A DNA stretch of 64,000 bases, taken from contig NC_063167.1 in assembly GCF_023159225.1 (NCBI RefSeq), forward strand, positions 7,595,734-7,659,733, in the 5' to 3' direction. Positions 13,301-26,700 of the stretch are shown one piece after another. Origin of the DNA: Perognathus longimembris pacificus (lineage: Eukaryota > Chordata > Mammalia > Rodentia > Heteromyidae). Position 1 is the first letter of the stretch. Every line of letters starts with the position of its first letter. The notes below the pieces were generated by a model. That model was not told where the DNA came from and made no database searches. It saw only the letters and a program-made list of their open reading frames with translations. A program made the position numbers and the translations under genes.

Positions 13301-16300
13301 AGCTCCTCCTGGCTGAATTTAAAGTCAACTGTATGCAGCTTGGTGTGGAGAGCAATGGCCGCTACATTTCTGTACTCAAGGTATTTGGTACAAATGCTCA
13401 CTTTGTGAAGAGGCCTTATGATGCTGAAGTCTCCCTCACTGTTCATGGTTTGCTCCTAGTGGACACCATGCAGACCTATGGTGCTGATTTTGACCTTTTG
13501 ATGGCTTCTCATAAGAACTTGAGCTTTGATATTCCAACAGGAAGCCTACGGGACAGCAGGGCCCAGTCTCCTGTCTCTGGACCTCACACAGTTATGGATA
13601 TGGCCTCTGTGAATGACCGATCAGCAACGAGTGTTTCCCTGGAAAAGATCCTCACCAAAGAGCAAGAGTCCCTCATTAAGCTGGAGTATCAGTTTGTGAG
13701 TTCTGAGTGCCCATCCATGAGCTTAGACAGCACACTTCAAGTGGTTTCTCTGCAGGTGAACAACTTGGATATTATCTTAAATCCAGAGACAATCGTGGAG
13801 CTGATTGGTTTCCTTCAAAAATCCTTCCCCAAGGAGAAAGATGATTTGAGTCCTCAGCCTTTAATGACTGATTTGGAAAGAAACTTTAGTGAACAAGGAA
13901 CTTACCAATCTACCTACGAACAGAACACGGAGGTTGCGGTGGAGATCCATAGGCTTAACCTGCTGCTCCTCCGGACAGTGGGAATGGCAAATGGGGATAA
14001 ACATGGCCGGAAAATTGCCACGGCGAGCATAGGTGGCACCAAGGTTAATGTGTCGATGGGCAGCACATTCGATGTGAATGGCTCTCTGGGCTGTTTGCAG
14101 CTTATGGACCTGACACAGGAGAATGTTAAGAACCAGTATGTTGTCAGCATTGGGAATTCTGTGGGCTATGAAAATATTATCAGCGACATCGGCTACTTTG
14201 AGTCTGTGTTTGTCAGAGCAGAAGACGCAGCCCAGACTGAAGCTTTGAGTTTCACGTTTGTTGAGAAATCCAAGCAGGAATGTTTTCTCAGCCTGAAGAT
14301 GGCTTCCTTGCATTACAACCATTCTGCCAAGTTCTTGAAAGAGCTGACCTTATCCATGGATGAACTGGAAGAAAATTTTCGAAGTATGCTTAAAAGTGCA
14401 GCCACCAAAGTCACCACTGTCTTAGCTACCAAGACGGCTGAGTACAGCGAGATGGTGTCCCTCTTTGAAATGCCGAGGAAGATCCGGGAGCCCTTTATCT
14501 TGGAGGAGGATGAGGTACATGGGTTTGGCCTTGCTTCCCCTCACTCGGACACAGTGAAGCTCATCTTGAACATCAATATTGAGTCTCCAGTTGTCTCTAT
14601 TCCCCGGAAGCCTGGGAGCCCTGAATTATTGGTGGGACACCTAGGACAGATATTCATCCAGAATTTCGTAGCTGGAGATGATGAATCCAGAAGTGACCGT
14701 TTGCAGGTGGAGATCAAAGACATTAAGTTGTATTCTTTGAATTGCACCCAGTTGGCCAGCAGAGACAGTGCTGGGTCAGAAGTCAATCGGATGTGTTGTC
14801 CACCCTCCGGGTCTGCCAGTGCCAACAGCCAGGAGGAAGCATATTTCACCAGACACGATTTTTTTGAATCTTTGCATAGAGGTCAAGGTGAGGAGCAACA
14901 GACTTCTGTTTGATTCGGTTGGAAGGTTCAAAATCCAGCTCATGTAGTGGTTTGCTAAAAATAGCAACATAAAGCTATTTCTAGCCAGGTGCCCATGGCT
15001 CATGCCTATAATTCCAGCTGCTCAGGAGGCTGAGATTTGAGGCTTTCAATTCAAAGCCAGTCTAGACAGAAAAGTTCATGAACTTCTTATTTCCAATTAT
15101 CCATGAAAAAATTGGAAGTAGAGTTGTGGCTCAGGTGGTTGGGTCCTACCCTTGAGTAGAAAAGCTCAGGGACATTGCCTAAGCCCTGAGTTCAAGCTCC
15201 AGGACTAGTGTGCATGTGTAAGCATGCGTGCACACACATACATACACAAATAAGCCCCAGGTTGTATTTGAGGAACTCAGAAGTTTAGTATTACACCACA
15301 TAGTAGGTTGGCGCATTTGTCTTCATCCTTTGCCATTCAGTGTCATATTTGCAAAGTAAGAATTTTGTTTTGTCAATGCTCTATGAAATTATGTGAGTGC
15401 TCACCCACGGGTGCTACAGGAGATGTGCTCTGTGAGGATGCTGGTCAAACTGGTTCATCGTGTTGATATTCTCATTCTAAATTGTGAGTCTTAACTAAGT
15501 AAGCATTATAGCCCAAGATAGCTGAAGAGGTGAACATAAATGGAGTATGACATTTTGTCTGTGCACAATATGTTCTCCTTTTGCTCTTCAGCCATCTTCT
15601 GTGGTGAGTTGGTTCAGGGTTCTAGGAATGAAATTCTGGATTCGTATTCTGGATCTGATCTGCTAAATACAAACAGACAAGTCTGTTAGTCTTGGCATGC
15701 ACAGAAGTCAGGTAAGCTCTAAAGCATGGTTGTACTTACTGGTAAATAAATCCCATAGTTGGGATTATAGGCCCATCTTCTTGGATGAGATGATATCCCA
15801 AGATCGACCTCTTGAGTAGCTGGAATTATAGGTGTGCACCACCATGCCCAACCACTTATCATGTCATATTTTGAAGCTTCAAAGTAGAGCATGTCACTAC
15901 AGTTTCCCCTTCCTTCCCTCTTTCTTCCCTCTCTCTTCTCCTTTCCTCTCTTTCTTTCTCTCCCCCTTTCTCTCTCTCCCTCCCCTTGTCCCTCTGTCTC
16001 CCTTCCTCTTTCCCTCTCTTCCTCCCTCCCTCCCTTCCTCCTTCCCTCCCTCCCTCCCTCCCTCCCTCCCTCAGTGACAATCATTGCAGTTTGCCCTTGG
16101 TCATAGACTCTAGGTGCTTAGCCAGCATGCCCCATGATACTTAGTCAGCAATAACATAGTAAATATTGCATTTCTTCTCTCTTCTCCCAGCTTTTCACAT
16201 CTTGAATAACACTACCATTCAGTTTAAACTGGAGAAGATCCCCATAGAGAGAGAATCTGAGTTGACTTTCTCCCTTAGTCCAGATGACCTGGAGACCTCT

Positions 16301-17732
16301 AGCATCATGAAAATTGAAGGAAAATTCGTCAATCCAGTCCAGGTAAATATCCATTGACTGACTGGCTTTGAATAGTGATCCTCTTAATTTCTGCCCTCTG
16401 AGTAACTAGGGTTACAGGGGTGAGCCACCAAGCTGGGCTTGAGACCAGAAACTTTTCAGATTTTTGCACCTGTGGTTTTGAAAGTTTTGTAAAAACTTCT
16501 TTGGGTGAGAATCCTTAGTCTGAAAATCAGAAATTGGAAGTAATTTTTGGGGCTGGGAATATGGCCTAGTGGCAAGAGAGCTTGCCTCACATACATGAAG
16601 CCCTGGGTTCGATTCCCCAGCACCACCTATATAGAAAACGGCCAGAAGGGGCGCTGTGGCTCAAGTGGCAGAGTGCTAGCCTTGAGCAAAAAGAAGCCAG
16701 GGATAGTGCTCAGACCCTGAGTCCAAGCCCCAGGACTGGCCAAAAACAAAACAAAGCAAAGAAATTGGAAGTAATTTTTGATGTGTCTTATGAACAAGTA
16801 GGAAGTTCCAGATTTCAGGGCTGTTTTGGGTTTCAGATTAGGGCCACTCAACCTGTACTTACATTTATCTTACATAAATACATTAGATTTTAATTTGCTA
16901 CACATTTGTGTAATTAAATATTGGAAGAAAACTATATGGTTTCAAGGGAACATTTTTACTGCACATAGCTATTTTGGTAGCTTGTTCCAGTAAACCTGGA
17001 ATCCTTTTTTTTTTTTTTTTTTTTTTTTTGGCCAGTCCTGGGCCTTGGACTCAGGGCCTGAGCACCATCCCTGGCATCTTCCAGCTCAAGGCTAGCACTC
17101 TGCCACCTGAGCCACAGTGCCCCTTCTGGCCGTTTTCCATATATGTGGTGCTGGGGAATTGAACCAAGAGCTTTATGTGTAGGAGGCAAGCACTCTTGCC
17201 ACTAGGCCATATTCCCAGCCCCTGGAATCCTTTTATGTGTGGTTTTGTCACTAGGCAATCAGCCTTCTTCATGTAGAGTAGGTATGAGTTGTATGAAGAA
17301 GACAGATCCTTAGTTTTGTTGCCATTCAGAAATTGTTGCCATTCAGAAACAGGGAAATTATTTAAAAAAAAAAATCAGAGACTGGGCTGGGAATATGGCC
17401 TAATGGCAAGAGTGCTTGCTTCCTATACATGAAGCCCTGGGTTCGATTCCTCAGCACCACATACATCGAAAATGGCCAGAAGTGGCACTGTGGCTCAGTG
17501 GTAGAGTGCTAGCTTTGAGCAAAAAGAAGCCAGGGACAGTGCTCAAGCCTTGAATTCAAGCTCCAACTGGCCAATCAATCAATCAGAGACTATCCTTCAC
17601 AGGAGGATATGATATTATCAGTTTGGATAGTCTTAGTCTAGCCTGAAAAATAGTGTGACTATCTGAGCTATTGGTAGAATCTTTCAAAGGAGAATTTGTC
17701 TGCTTTCTGATGTTAATTTGACCGGAATAGGA

Positions 17733-17787
<55 letters not shown>

Positions 17788-20700
17788 ATGTGTACTATAT
17801 GTCACAACCTTTCTCCTTCAAAAGAAACATTTCTTCCCAATTTTTGTAGATCAGAGAACATTACATTATAAAACAAAGACAGGCAGGGTCTTAAGACAGT
17901 GGACTCTAATCTGGGGCTCTTAAGTAGTCACTAGTCTGTCCAGCAGTTGTTCTAGGGTACCTGGGTGTGTGGCTAACACAATTCGTGAGCCTGTTGCTTT
18001 CAGGAGCTCCTAGGTTAGGGCTTGTGGGTAAGAAAACTTCCCCTAACTCTTCCTGCTCAGGCCAAATTTTGTCTTATTAGTAGTAGTTATCAGAATAATT
18101 TTTTCATCCTAAATCAAGCACATGTTAGGAATTATTATGGAGGATTACATTGCTACATTTCCACAAGTTTATGCTATATTCCTATAAATCTCACCCCCTC
18201 TGTTACTTTCCCTGCTCTTCTTCCCCCTTTCTCAAAACAATTTTACTTCTTGTACTTGCCTCCCCGCAAATCAGAACTCGAACTTGGTATCTTATCCTTT
18301 TGTTCTTTGTGTGCTCTACCATCTGAGCTATACCTCCAACTCCAACCCACTTTTTGGTTTTTCTTTTTGTATTCTTACTGGGACTTGAACTTGGGGCCTG
18401 GATTCTGTCCCTTCATTTTTTTGCTCAAGACTCGCACTCTACCACTTGAGCCACACTTCCACTTCTGGCTTTTTGCTGGTTAATTAGAGATAAGAGTCTC
18501 CAGTATTTGTCTTCCCAGTATGGCTTTGAACCTTGATCCTCAGATCTCAACCTCCTGAGTAGCTAGAATGTCAGGGGTGAGCCACTGGGTACTCAGCTCT
18601 GTTGACCTATTTTTTTGTTGGTCATGGGGCTTGAACACAGGGTCTAGGTGCTGTGCTTGTATTCTTTTTGATCGAGACTAGCGCTCTACCACTATGAACC
18701 ATGGTTCCGCTTCTGGTTTCCTGGTGATTAATTGGAGATAAGAATCTTGTGGTCTTTCCTGCCCTGTCTGGTTTTGAAACATGATCCTCAGATCTTAGCC
18801 TCCTGAGATGCTAGGATTACAGGCATGAGTCACCAGTGCCTGGCTAAGTTTTAATTCTTTAAGTCACTTTATTATGAAAGATGTAAACATACAGCAGTAC
18901 AGTAGACCTGTGTGCTTGTCATTCCTAGTCACCATTGTCCAGAGGTTGCCATGTTGTTTGATCTGTCTCTTTTATTGAGGGAGTGGAGTGGTGGTGCTGA
19001 GGTGGAACCCAGGGCTTTGCACACACCGATAAGGGCTCTGCCACTGAAATGAAATATTTTAAGGCAAAGCCCAGATTTCATATTATATTCATCCTGGTGT
19101 ATTTGAGATATACCTCAGCAAAGTCTGTGTATCTGTTTCTGTAACTGCAGTGGTACTAGCATGCCTTTCTGGATTAATGACAGTTCCATGGTACCTTTTA
19201 CATTTGAATCCATTTTTAGATAATCCATTTGATTATCTCAAAAATATGTTCCCCTCTGGTTGGTTTAAGTCAGGACCCAAAGAGCTCTACATGTTGTATT
19301 TGGATGCTAGGGTTTTTGTTAATCGAGTTACCTTCTCTTTTCACCCCTCCCCCCATGCCTTTATTTTACTGTGGAAATGAGGTTAGGTGTCCTGTAAGAT
19401 GTCTCATGTCCTGGGTTAGCTGTGTATCACTTAACTTGGGCCTTGCGTTTCCTGTGTACTCTTCAGGCTTAACTGGATTTTGCTTCATTTTTGGCTAGAA
19501 CACTTCAAAGGTGGTGCTGTGCACCCATCCTACATTATGTCAGGAGACACGTGACGTCTGTATCTCCTAGTGATGCTGCAATTGCTGATGTGTGTAGGTG
19601 GCAAGAGCCTGATCCACCCTTGTCAAAATTCTTGTCAGCCATTCATGTAATGCTCGATTCCACTGTTGAACTTTGATGTGATAATTTAATTAGCAGTTAA
19701 TGAGACAGAGACAAGAAAGAGAAAGTATGAACCTTAAACAATCACAGTTTTTCATTATTATTATTTAAAAAGTACTAAGCATCCTTTGTTGTTCTGAGGG
19801 GTGACGGTCAGCCCCTTTTTAGAAGCCCAGCCTCCTGGCACACCCACATTAGGCTTTTGGCAGTACTCACCTCAATTTCTGTGGTTATTTTGTGGTTGGG
19901 GTGAATTTGCTGATGCAGGTGTGCACTCAGTGCTTACTGAACATGGCCTGGTGCTATGAGAAGGCCCTGTGAATGGAAGGGCAGAAAGAAATGGAGTCAG
20001 AAAAGAAATGAAAGACATAGTCCTTGCTATCAACTAACTTAAAGCCTCCTGGCACACAGAAATAGCAACTGGAGATGGGGGTGGGGAGTGAGTTAATGAT
20101 TGCAATAGACTAATTGAATTGTTCCCTTGCCTGCAGGTGGTATTAGCCAAGCATGTGTATGAGCAGGTCTTGCAAACACTGGACAACCTCGTGTACAGTG
20201 AAGATCTGAATAAGTTTCCAGCCAGTGCTCCCACCTCCCCTTGCCCTAATTCTCCTCTGCCTACCCTCAGTACCTGTGGAGAACCTGCTGCCGACAGGAA
20301 GGAGAATGGGCTGTTCAGCCACTCCAGCCTCTCTAGTGCCTCCCAGAAGTCCTTGTCTGTGAAGGAAGCCAAGGCCTTCACTCAGATTCAAGCCAACTTC
20401 TGTATATCAGAGCTCCAGGTGCAGCTGAGTGCAGATCTGACTTTGGGAGCTCAAGGTCTTGTGAGCTTAAAGTTTCAGGATTTTGAGGTGGAGTTCAGTA
20501 AAGACCACCCTCAGACCTTATCCATTCAGATTGCCTTGCGTTCTCTTCTGATGGAAGACTTACTGGAGAAGAATCCAGACTCCAAATACAAGAACCTGAT
20601 GGTGTCTCGAGGAGCTCCTAAGCCATCAAGCCTAGCACAGAAAGAATATCTCTCTCAGTCCTGCCCGTCCGTATCCAATGTGGAGTATCCCGACATGCCT

Positions 20701-23700
20701 CGGTCTTTGCCTTCCCACATGGAGGAAGCACCTAATGTCTTCCAGTTGTACCAGAGGCCCACCTCCGTGTCCCGGAAGACGCAGAAGGAAGTCAAAGACA
20801 AGGATTGCCCCATAACTCCCCCTCCCTCTCCAACAGTCGATGGACCCAAGGTCCATGCTGGGAAGAGTCAGTTCGATGATTCCTTGGTGCACATCAACAT
20901 ATTCCTGGTGGATAAGAAACATCCAGAATTCTCTTCCAGTTATAATCGAGTTAACCGGAGCATTGATGTTGATTTTAACTGCTTGGATGTGCTGATCACC
21001 CTGCAGACCTGGGTGGTGATACTGGATTTTTTTGGGATTGGCTCCACTGCAGACAACCATGCAATGAAGGTGCCACCTGAGGGCATTGTACAAAGTGTAA
21101 AGTCAGAATCCAGCACCATAATGGAGTCTGAACTTCAGGACCCTGTTAACACCAAGCTGGATCTCAAGGTATTTGTTCCCTTGGGCTCTCTTAAGTCCTA
21201 AAAATGAATTTCAGTCTGCTTATTTAAATGTGAGCATTTTACATTTATTCTGGAAAATACCTTTTGTTGGCAGGGAACCATGTAGTTTTCTGGGTGTCTG
21301 TTATCAAAAGTGGATATAAATATCAGAAAGGCTGGATACTGGTGGCTCACTCCTGTTATCCTAGCTACTCAGGTTGAGATCTGAGGATTGTGGTTTGAAG
21401 CCATTTTGAACAGGAAAGCCCCTGAACCTCTTAGCTCTAATTAACCACTGAAGAGCTGGAAGTGAGCTGTGGCTCAAGTGGCAGAATGCTAGTTTACTCC
21501 CTCCAGGATTATCATGCTTATAACTTTTCTCTGGTACTTACTGTAAGTAATTTTTTTTTGCCAGTCATGGGGCTTGAACTCAGGGCTTGGCTACTATCCC
21601 TGAGCTTTTTGCTCAAGGCTAGAACTCTACCACTTGAGCCACAGCGCCACTTCTGCTTTTTCTGTATATGTGGTACTGAGGAATCGAACCCGGGCTTCAT
21701 GCATGCTAGGCAAGCACTCATTACTAAGCCACACTCCCAGCCCTGTAAATCTTTTTTTTTTTTTCCTTCGGCCAGTCCTGGGCCTTGGACTCAGGGCCTG
21801 AGCACCATCCCTGGCTTCTTCCTGCTCAAGGCTAGTACTCTGCCACCTGAGCCACAGCGCCCCTTCTGGCCGTTTTCCATATATGTGGTGCTGGGGAATC
21901 GAACTGCGAGCTTCATGTGTAGGAGGCAAGCACTCTTGCCACTAGGCCATATTCCCAGCCCCTCCCTGTAAACCTTTTTAAAAAAACTGTAAGAGACAGC
22001 ACTTAGATTTACAACCATTGCTGTGTGATGGAGCAGTAAGAAGGTAGGCTTTGTTGACCATTTGAGGGTATCCAGGCCTGTTGTAACTACAGCAGCTGAT
22101 AACATTTGTGTGTCTGGGGGGATAAGGGTCTTCGTGTGTGTGGACTTGCACTCACTGCTGGAGGAGAGTCATGTTCTTTGCAGTGCCATTGTCTTGCTGG
22201 CCTTGCTGGCAGCAGCGGGCCTCTCCTCAATGGGGGAAGAGATGTAGTGCAGAGATGAGAAAGAGCCAGCTTCGCCTTCTGCTCAGTGTGCATAATAACT
22301 GTGCTATGCTCTGAGGCCTTGGTCCTTGGGTCCAAAGATGAATGGGAATGGCTGAGCTTTAGTCCTTCTTGGCTTGGATTTGATGTGCTTGGAACTTCTT
22401 TTTGTTATTGTGGTGGCCCAAGCTGAGGAGTGGGGAGTGCTCCCAGGGAGCCCTGCAGAGATCGCAGTGCTGATGAATGAACACCTTTCAACAATGTATT
22501 TTTTTGAAGTAAGAATTTTTGAAAACCATTTTTGTTGTGAAGAATCTTATACATATACAGCCCTATATGTCATCACATCTGCTTGTTCTTTTTTCCTCTC
22601 TGAAATGTTTTAAGCCTTGACATTCTTTAGTTTCATTTCTGAAACAAAATAGACATTTTTCTTACATAACTACAATATATTATTCCATCCAGCTACATTA
22701 AACAAAAAGTGTCTTGGTTCTATGTAACACTTAATAGTCTACACTCAGATTTTCCCGATTATTTCAGAAATGTCTTTTTAATTGGTGGACTGTAGAGAGG
22801 TGAGTGGTTTATAAAACTTCATTTTTTTAAAGTTTTTTTTTTTTCTTTTTTGGAGCCAGGGTTTGACTGGGCTAGGCAGGTGCTCTAATGCTTGAAGTAT
22901 GACTCAGCCTTTAGCTAGGCTTACAGACAAATATGAATTCTATCAGCTCCTCAACTAACTACTTAGGAGGCTGAGATCAGGAGGATTGTGGCTGAAAGCA
23001 AGCCCAGTTTTCGAGATCTGTGTTCAACTGATGGAGTTGTTAGAAAGAATGTTGTTTCTGAGACACAGGGCTTGGCTTTTCTTCTGTTGGTAATTGTCCT
23101 TAGGAAAGAAGAACCTTTGCTTGTGATTTTAGATAATGTCCCTGTTAATGGCAGTGTGTTAAATACTTGTTCAAAGGCATTAGGTGGGAGTCTAAGTTAT
23201 TTTCATCATCTGGCTTTAACAGATTTTAGTTCACAAATGTGTTTGCGTTATTGAGGAATTGTGCATATTATCAGTGTATGCAAACATGGGCTTTTTTACA
23301 GTGTCCAGCATGGGTTGTTACAGTGTCCAGTATCACTAACAAGAGATGAGGCAAGAGGAGAGAAGATGCCACGGAATCTGTTATGTAGGCCGTCCTTTCT
23401 CCTCAGCTCTGGGTCCCACTCTGTGGTGACTGGGCTAAGGTGCAGCCAGTGTCATGAAAAGTTTTTCCCTCCCCTTCCCAGGCCTTTCTGCATCCTCCTT
23501 ATTTTGTTCTTTTGTTTCCCTGGCAGACACCCTTTGACCCCCTGGTAATATTTGCCTTCTTTTATCTGCTGTGTTTCTAGGTTCATTCACTGTCTCTCGT
23601 GCTCAATAAGACCACCAGTGAGCTTGCTAAAGCAAATGTTTCCAAATTAGTAGCACACCTGGAAATGATTGGTAAGTTGGGGGCGGGGGTGTGGAGGATC

Positions 23701-26700
23701 AAACTTGTAAGATCTGGGAAGTAATTGTCTTCACATGTTAAGTGGGGTGTGAGTGGATGACTGGATTGTGGTTGGTTTGTATTTGGCCCCCAAATACTAG
23801 CTTGTAGATTAGAATGGCTTGGATAGCTTGTCTAAAAATGCGGGGGTTTGGTACTGGCCTCCTCTCCTGCCCTCTCCCACCTCCATCCCCAGAATCTGAT
23901 AGTTGGGCCCAGACATCTGTATTTTTTTATGCTAGTACCAGAGCTTGAATTCACCACTTCAGCTTGCTGACTCACTTTGCTTGCTTTCTCATTCATGGCT
24001 AGTGTTCTACCACTTGAGCTACACCTTGGAGATAAGAGTCCATAGGACTTCCAGCCTGGGCAGTCTTTGAACTGTAATCCTTAGAGTTCAGCTTTCTGAG
24101 TAGCCAGGATTACAGGCATGAGCTACTGGCACATGTCTTCTGTAATAATTATGATAAATTTTGTTTTATGAAAGCAGCAGTTCAGAATATTTCTTTCAGT
24201 ATCCACAGTGTTAAGAATGTTCAATCTTGGGCTGGGGATATAGCCTAGTGGCAAGAGTGCCTGCCTCGGATACACGAGGCCCTAGGTTCGATTCCCCAGC
24301 ACCACATATACAGAAAACGGCCAGAAGCGGCGCTGTGACTCAAGTGGCAGAGTGCTAGCCTTGAGAGGGAAGAAGCCAGGGACAGTGCTCAGGCCCTGAG
24401 TCCAAGGCCCAGGACTGGCCAAAAAAAAAAAAAAAAAGAATGTTCAATCTTAGGTTTACACTCTGGTTGCATGTACCCCGGCACCCTCTCTTTTCTTCTG
24501 CTTGCCACCCAGGGGCTGCACCCCTGCCATCAGACTCCTCTCAAGCCTGTCTCCTGTGTCTGTCAACCTCATTGCCTTTATTCTTTTATCTTAAATCACT
24601 CTAAAATCCAATTAACATTGTTTGAATAGCTGACACATTTCTGACATTTCCTCCTTTAGTTTATTCATAGTATAATTAATAGAACTTATCATGTTTTACT
24701 AATACCTAGTTATTGTTCTAACTCATATTTCTGTCATATTTGTTCATGACAAATGCATTTATATTAATTTTTTCCGCCTTGTAAATGATAATATGTGATG
24801 TTGCCATATTATTTCAGCTCCTTTTGAACTTGGGCATTGATACTCTTTAAAAATAGTGCATTAAATATTTCTATACACAAGGCTGGAGGTGTGGTTCAAC
24901 TGGTAGAGCACTTGCCAATCAAGTGTAAGGTCCCGAGTTCAAATCCAATACTGTGTGTATCTTATCTTTCTTTCATTTTTTCTGTGTGTTTTACAATATT
25001 AAACTTAACTTCGGACATTTAGTTTAATTAGAAAGTGAAATGTAGCTTGACACTGGTGGCTCATGCCTGTAATCCTCGCTATTCCAGAGGATTGTGATTT
25101 GAAGCCAGCTTGACTACGAAAGTCTGTGAGACTCTTATCTCCAATTAACTACCAAAAAAGCCAGAAGTGGAGCTGTGGCTCAAGTGGTAGAGTGGTAGCC
25201 TTGAACAAAATGCTCAGGGGCAGCTCCCAAGCCCTGAGTTCAAGCCCTAGGACAGGTACCCCTCACCCAAAAGAAAAGGAAGAAAGTGAAATCTGAGCTG
25301 GTTGGTCACACCTGTAATCCTAGCCTTTCAGAAGGTTGAGATCTGAGATTGTGGTTCAAAGCCAGCAAAGGCAGAAAAGTCCTTGAACTTTTTATCTTCA
25401 ACCAGCAAAGTGCTGGACCGGAGGCATGACCCAAATGGTAAAGTACTAAATAACCACTAGGGGAAAAAGCTGAGTAAAGATGCAAGCCCAAGTTCTAGTA
25501 TTACACCAGAAAGAAAAACAAAGTTATATGTACATCAGGTTTTATACCTGTGATAAGTGGTATTGTGTGTGCGTCATGGTAACATGTCACTTTCCCACCA
25601 CTAGAGGGAGACCTGGCCTTGCAGGGCAGCATCGGGAGTCTGTCTCTGAGTGACTTAACCTCCCACGGAGAGTTCTACAGAGAACGATTCACCACCAGTG
25701 GAGAAGAAGCACTCATCTTCCAGATTTTTAAGTAAAAAAATCCATCTTCTCTCTCTTGCTATTTTGTCCTAATGGCTTCTGTTTAAAATTTTCGTGGGTT
25801 AAGCAGTAAGACAAGTTTAAGAAAATTATGCATCTTGATAAAATTGGAAAGATCAGGTTGTGAGCAGCCCTCTTTGTGTTAAATTCATTAATGGGGATCT
25901 GTGTTGAAATAGACACTTGACAATGTCAGTTAAACTGAAAAGCTTTTGGTTATTAGACGCTCTGGGCTGTCATGCTCGTCTCTACTGACTTGCTCTGTGA
26001 CCTGAGGCGGGTCACTTAATCTCCGTGCTTTGGTTTCTCTTTATAAACAATGAGGGGATGAAGCCTCCAGTAGCTCTAAGAGTTCTGGAATGATTCTAGT
26101 CTGAGAACATTGTTGATGGTGAGAAGTAAACTAGAATATGTGTTTTCTTATTTGTGAATACTATTTATATTGAATCCTTTCTCTTTTAGAGAAAAAGAAT
26201 TTAGAAGATACCTTTAGGCCTGTCTCCTTATTAAAGAATATTTTTCTCAGAAGACAATTTTAGATGATGGTTTGCAGCCCTTTTGAATGTTCTGACTAAA
26301 CTGGTCTAGGGCAGTGTTCAGTCTTCCTGAATTTCCATGCTTCATGTGCTAATGTTCAACCAGGTTGACAAAAACTGATTCAGCAAATGTCTGTGGGCTG
26401 GGGTATCAGCTCAGTGGTAGAGTGCTTGCCTACCATGGGTGAGACCCTGAGTTCAATCTCCGGCAAAGCGCGCACACATACTCACACAAAACAGAAACAA
26501 AAACACATGCCTGCTTTAGTATTACCATACATCCACTTAAGCCTCTATTGAAAATTAGATTTCAGAATTTGGGTGATAGAGTGTTTGCTGGAGGCCCCAA
26601 GTTCAATCCCCAGTGCTGGTTGTGGGAGTGGGGGCGGGAGAAGAAATAGAATTTTAGGATTAAGATTGATTCATTGTTTGGGTGCTGGTGGCTCACTCCT

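Noticed and set aside
13861..14322. 153-codon open frame on the minus strand
   Set aside because: It lies wholly inside the conserved VPS13D coding exon on the other strand and has no recognisable domain; a coding-strand shadow.
15719..16106. Arg/Gly/Glu-rich and Ser/Pro/Leu-rich open frames
   Set aside because: Translations of the (CCCT)n tract; low-complexity artefacts.
17741..17923. Open frame beginning with alternating Cys-Val
   Set aside because: It translates the (TG)n microsatellite.
18022..18483. 153-codon + strand open frame
   Set aside because: Runs from unique intron into reverse ID-like and B1-Geo SINEs; no splice or homology support.
20632..21093. 153-codon open frame on the minus strand
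   Set aside because: Mirror of the 1032-nt VPS13D exon; no independent support.
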